Shown: positions 62,258 to 64,000 of the stretch, piece after piece
Layout of the letters: each line of letters opens with the position of its first letter
Position numbering within the stretch: the first letter of the stretch is position 1
Assembly (NCBI RefSeq): GCF_005222755.1
Contig: NZ_STGD01000005.1
Location: 124,001 to 188,000, forward strand
Direction of reading: 5' to 3'
DNA: 64,000 nt
Source: Roseomonas sp. HF4
GTDB taxonomy: Bacteria > Pseudomonadota > Alphaproteobacteria > Acetobacterales > Acetobacteraceae
Made by a program: the position numbers and the translations under genes
Notes under the pieces: model-generated
Told to the model about the DNA's origin: nothing
The model's database searches: none
What the model saw: the letters and a program-made list of their open reading frames with translations, nothing else

Positions 62258-62698
62258 CTAGGTTATCGCCGACGTCAAGATAATTTTCCTATTCTGCTGC
62301 AGAATTCGTGAAAGTCGCTTGAACAGGCCGCGCGGCGTCAGCGCAACGGGTGCGCCGGCGCCAAGCACCGCCCGGCAGAGCGCGACGCAGGTCAAGGGCA
62401 GCAGCGGTGGCAGGCGGCGCGCGCGCACCGCGCCCGGCACGAAGGGCCCGAGCACGACAAGGCCGGCGCGCCGGTAGAAGCCCGGCAGGTCGAACTCTGC
62501 CGGCACGGCCAGCCGCCCGACGAACAGGCGCCCGGAGAGGGGCTCGACAACCGTCCAGCCGGCCTCGTCGCGGAGCGCGGCGAAGCAGTGGCGGAAGCCG
62601 GGGCGGAGCAGGCGCAGCCAGGGCTGGTCGGCTTCCCCGCCGAAGGCGATCCATGCCTCCTGCCCCGCTTCCCGCGCGCGGCGATGGCCGGGCGTCAC
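62258..62698 (-). CDS. Protein of unknown function, second gene of the cassette
   Basis: This 146-residue protein starts at GTG 62698, overlapping the preceding stop (GTGA). The central part is WIAFGGEADQPWLRLLRPGFRHCFAALRDEAGWTVVEPLSGRLFVGRL, which I recall seeing as a conserved unknown in alphaproteobacterial phage regions. The C-terminus contains LPPLLPLTCVALCRAVLGAGAPVALTPRGLFKRLSRI and ends in a lower-GC stretch. A role in packaging or regulation cannot be told. Confidence 0.65.
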   Translation of the reverse strand: MTPGHRRAREAGQEAWIAFGGEADQPWLRLLRPGFRHCFAALRDEAGWTVVEPLSGRLFVGRLAVPAEFDLPGFYRRAGLVVLGPFVPGAVRARRLPPLLPLTCVALCRAVLGAGAPVALTPRGLFKRLSRILQQNRKIILTSAIT

Positions 62699-63069
62699 GC
62701 CACGATTCCCTTGACGCGCAGCGGCCATTCCAGGCGGTTCATCGCCTCCCGCCACTGCGCCGCATCGGCGCGCTCCGACAGGTGGCGCGGGTCGGGGGCG
62801 CTTCCGCGTTCACCCCAGATGCGCATGACGCGCGCGTGGATCAGGTCGATGCGGCGCTGGCGGTACAGCCGGTCGAGGCACTTGATCACGTCGTCCGGCT
62901 CGCAGGGCCGCACCTTGTCGCCCTTGCCGGCGGTGATGCGCGCGCCGTCGCGGCGGGCGATCAGCGCGGCCATGGTCCAGAGCCACGCTTCCTCGGCGGA
63001 GCGGAAGGGTTCGGCGGCGGTGATGCTGGCGAAGCGGGGCGCATGGGCGGAACGGGGGGCAGGGCGCAT
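62695..63069 (-). CDS. Protein of unknown function, first gene of the cassette
   Basis: This 124-residue protein, from ATG 63069, contains FRSAEEAWLWTMAALIARRDGARITAGKGDKVRPCEPDDVIKCLDRLYRQRRIDLIHARVMRIWGERG. It is basic, helical and without a family I can name; conserved Trp/Arg patterns suggest nucleic acid contact, which is a guess. It starts 21 bases downstream of the LexA-type box and is therefore the likely first product of an induced transcript. Confidence 0.65.
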   Translation of the reverse strand: MRPAPRSAHAPRFASITAAEPFRSAEEAWLWTMAALIARRDGARITAGKGDKVRPCEPDDVIKCLDRLYRQRRIDLIHARVMRIWGERGSAPDPRHLSERADAAQWREAMNRLEWPLRVKGIVA

Positions 63070-63090
63070 GGGGGATCTCGCCTGTGAGAG

Positions 63091-63105
63091 GAACAATATA
63101 AGAAC
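63091..63105. promoter_or_regulatory. LexA-type (SOS) box between the cassette and the S24 regulator
   Basis: GAACAATATAAGAAC is an exact GAAC-N7-GAAC direct repeat, the reverse of the alphaproteobacterial LexA consensus GTTC-N7-GTTC. It lies 21 bases from the first cassette gene. The surrounding 110 bases are AT-rich and also hold a wide inverted repeat, GGAACAT (63143-63149) and ATGTTCC (63183-63189), nearer to the regulator gene. Confidence 0.7.
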
Positions 63106-63251
63106 ATTAATCGCCCCGGTTGTGTCCGGCAAGATGAAAAAAGGAACATCTACCTATTGAAATCCGACACAACACCTAGGATATGTTCCCCAGGAGACGC
63201 GACGAGATATGGATTCGCGTCCTGGGACCGGCGGAACGGAACACCTACGCC

Positions 63252-63902
63252 ATGCGGCACGACGACATCTGGCGCGCCCTCGACGCCCTCGCGGCGGAGC
63301 ACGGGCTCTCGGCCTCGGGCCTCGCACGGAAGGCGGGGCTCGACCCGACCGCCTTCAACCCGTCGAAGCGCGTCGGCGCCGATGGCCGCGCGCGCTGGCC
63401 CTCGACGGAGAGCGTCGCCAAGGTCCTCTCCGCGGTCGGCCGCGGCGTCGAGGATTTCGCGGCCCTCGTCTCCGGCGCGCCGGCCCTCACGCGTGGCGGC
63501 AGCCGCGGCGGCGCCGGGCGGCGCGTGCCGCTCATCGGCCTGGCCCAGGCAGGCGGCGAGGGATACTTCGACGATGGCGGCTACCCGGTCGGCGGGTCCT
63601 GGGACGAGATCTCCCTGCCCGACATTGGCGACCCCAATGCATATGCGCTGGAGATCTCGGGCGAATCCATGGAGCCGGTGTTCCGCGACGGCGACGTCGT
63701 GATTGTCTCCCCCGCCGCGCCCGTCCGCCGCGGCGACCGCGTCGTGGTGCGCACCGCCAAGGGCGAAGTGATGGCCAAGGAACTGCGCCGGCAATCGGCC
63801 AAGCGCATCGAGCTCGCCAGCCTCAATCCGGCGCATCCGAGCTACAGCTTAGAGCTGCCCGAGATCACCTGGATGCACAGGATCGTCTGGGCCAGCCAGT
63901 AG
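63252..63902 (+). CDS. HTH regulator with S24 (LexA/CI-like) domain
   Basis: This 216-residue protein has an N-terminal HTH (IWRALDALAAEHGLSASGLARKAGLDPTAFNPSKRV) and a C-terminal S24 domain with the Ser in YALEISGESMEPVFRDGDVVIV and the Lys in GEVMAKELRRQ, the LexA/CI self-cleavage pair. A linker cleavage site (Ala-Gly in LIGLAQAGGEGY) is visible at about residue 103. ATG 63252 begins at the HTH; an in-frame ATG at 63183 would add 23 residues. Similar proteins are chromosomal regulators in other alphaproteobacteria. Confidence 0.85.
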   Translation: MRHDDIWRALDALAAEHGLSASGLARKAGLDPTAFNPSKRVGADGRARWPSTESVAKVLSAVGRGVEDFAALVSGAPALTRGGSRGGAGRRVPLIGLAQAGGEGYFDDGGYPVGGSWDEISLPDIGDPNAYALEISGESMEPVFRDGDVVIVSPAAPVRRGDRVVVRTAKGEVMAKELRRQSAKRIELASLNPAHPSYSLELPEITWMHRIVWASQ

Positions 63903-63914
63903 TTTTTTCGACCC

Positions 63915-63998
63915 TCAGACGGCGGGCGCCGGGCATCCGCCCGGCTTGCCTTCGCGCCCTGCGCTGGCGCGCCGGCGGCTGATGATGGTCTGGGCGCG
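63915..63998 (-). CDS. Possible 3' end of a gene entering from the right
   Basis: A minus-strand frame enters from the right edge and ends at 63915, with tail residues RAQTIISRRRASAGREG and then KPGGCPAPAV. Only 27 codons are visible, no family can be recognised, and at this GC content such open stretches are frequent. A hairpin (GCCGGGC/GCCCGGC, 63928-63945) lies within it. I list it only as a possibility. Confidence 0.15.
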   Translation of the reverse strand, partial: RAQTIISRRRASAGREGKPGGCPAPAV

Positions 63999-64000
63999 GT

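Larger units (their letters stand above)
50377..63902 (-). mobile_element. T7-like virion cassette with divergent LexA-like regulator
   Basis: About 13.5 kb hold a podoviral structural set on the minus strand in T7 late order: portal, scaffold, capsid, tail tubular A, tail tubular B, internal protein, fibre, gp18-position gene, large terminase. A membrane protein and endolysin follow. A plus-strand S24 regulator closes the right side. No integrase, excisionase, polymerase, primase or phage RNA polymerase is present. Base composition and codon use look like the flanks. The left limit is DUF952; the right limit is uncertain because the window ends 98 bases after the regulator. Confidence 0.8.

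Overview
The window is about 70% GC, packed with genes on both strands, and reads as a chromosomal piece of an alphaproteobacterium. It is most likely from the Acetobacteraceae (Roseomonas-like). Pointers are two orphan tripartite-tricarboxylate (Bug) binding proteins, the ispH-thrB-rnhA and peroxiredoxin-yqgE neighbourhoods, a cyanide-insensitive type bd oxidase and an alphaproteobacterial LexA-type box. The species assignment is inference.

Layout. 1-4049: an alicyclic acid (cyclohexanecarboxylate) degradation operon, badH-badI-aliB-aliA (aliA cut by the window edge), divergent from a badR-like MarR gene. 4053-13066: yqeY; carA with an in-frame N-terminal helix-turn-helix extension preceded by two similar palindromes; an SDR; a LysE exporter; two tiny membrane proteins; carB; greA; ilvA. 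13192-19465: maeB; an HTH/TolB-like/TPR protein; then a cytochrome c, secreted unknown and hemerythrin cluster preceded by an array of TTCCGGAA-type repeats. 19598-25105: tRNA-Leu(GAG), lipB, and a tightly coupled minus-strand chain (cupin, alpha/beta hydrolase, GNAT, MmgE/PrpD, Bug receptor). 24545-29730: the glycine cleavage operon gcvT-gcvH-gcvP-nudix under a glycine riboswitch. 29783-37019: phosphatase and lipoprotein, ispH-thrB-rnhA, and divergent katG/oxyR. 37190-45594: a cupin, an MFS carrier, a GbsR-cydAB operon with a perfect FNR-type box and a perfect palindrome upstream, a second Bug receptor, a VWA protein with four repeats, and a peroxiredoxin. 45698-50344: yqgE, cupin, YjbR, HAD, pyrD, EamA transporter, DUF952.

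50377-63902 is the most unusual part. It is a compact T7-like (podoviral) virion cassette: portal, scaffold, major capsid, tail tubular A and B, a small internal protein, a tail fibre/spike, a small-terminase-position gene, a gp19-like large terminase, a membrane protein and an endolysin. Its leftmost-to-rightmost order is the T7 late order read on the minus strand. A LexA-like/S24 regulator diverges from it, and a perfect GAAC-N7-GAAC box lies between the two. I see no integrase, phage RNA polymerase or replication genes in the window, and no T7-sized internal core proteins. A host-type repeat sits inside the cassette. Together these suggest a long-resident, possibly domesticated, damage-inducible particle (GTA-like or defective prophage).

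Three copies of a 120-170 bp nested inverted repeat (REPIN-like) lie at 32932, 46641 and 58446. Many genes overlap by 1-4 bases (ATGA, GTGA, TGATG), so translational coupling is widespread.
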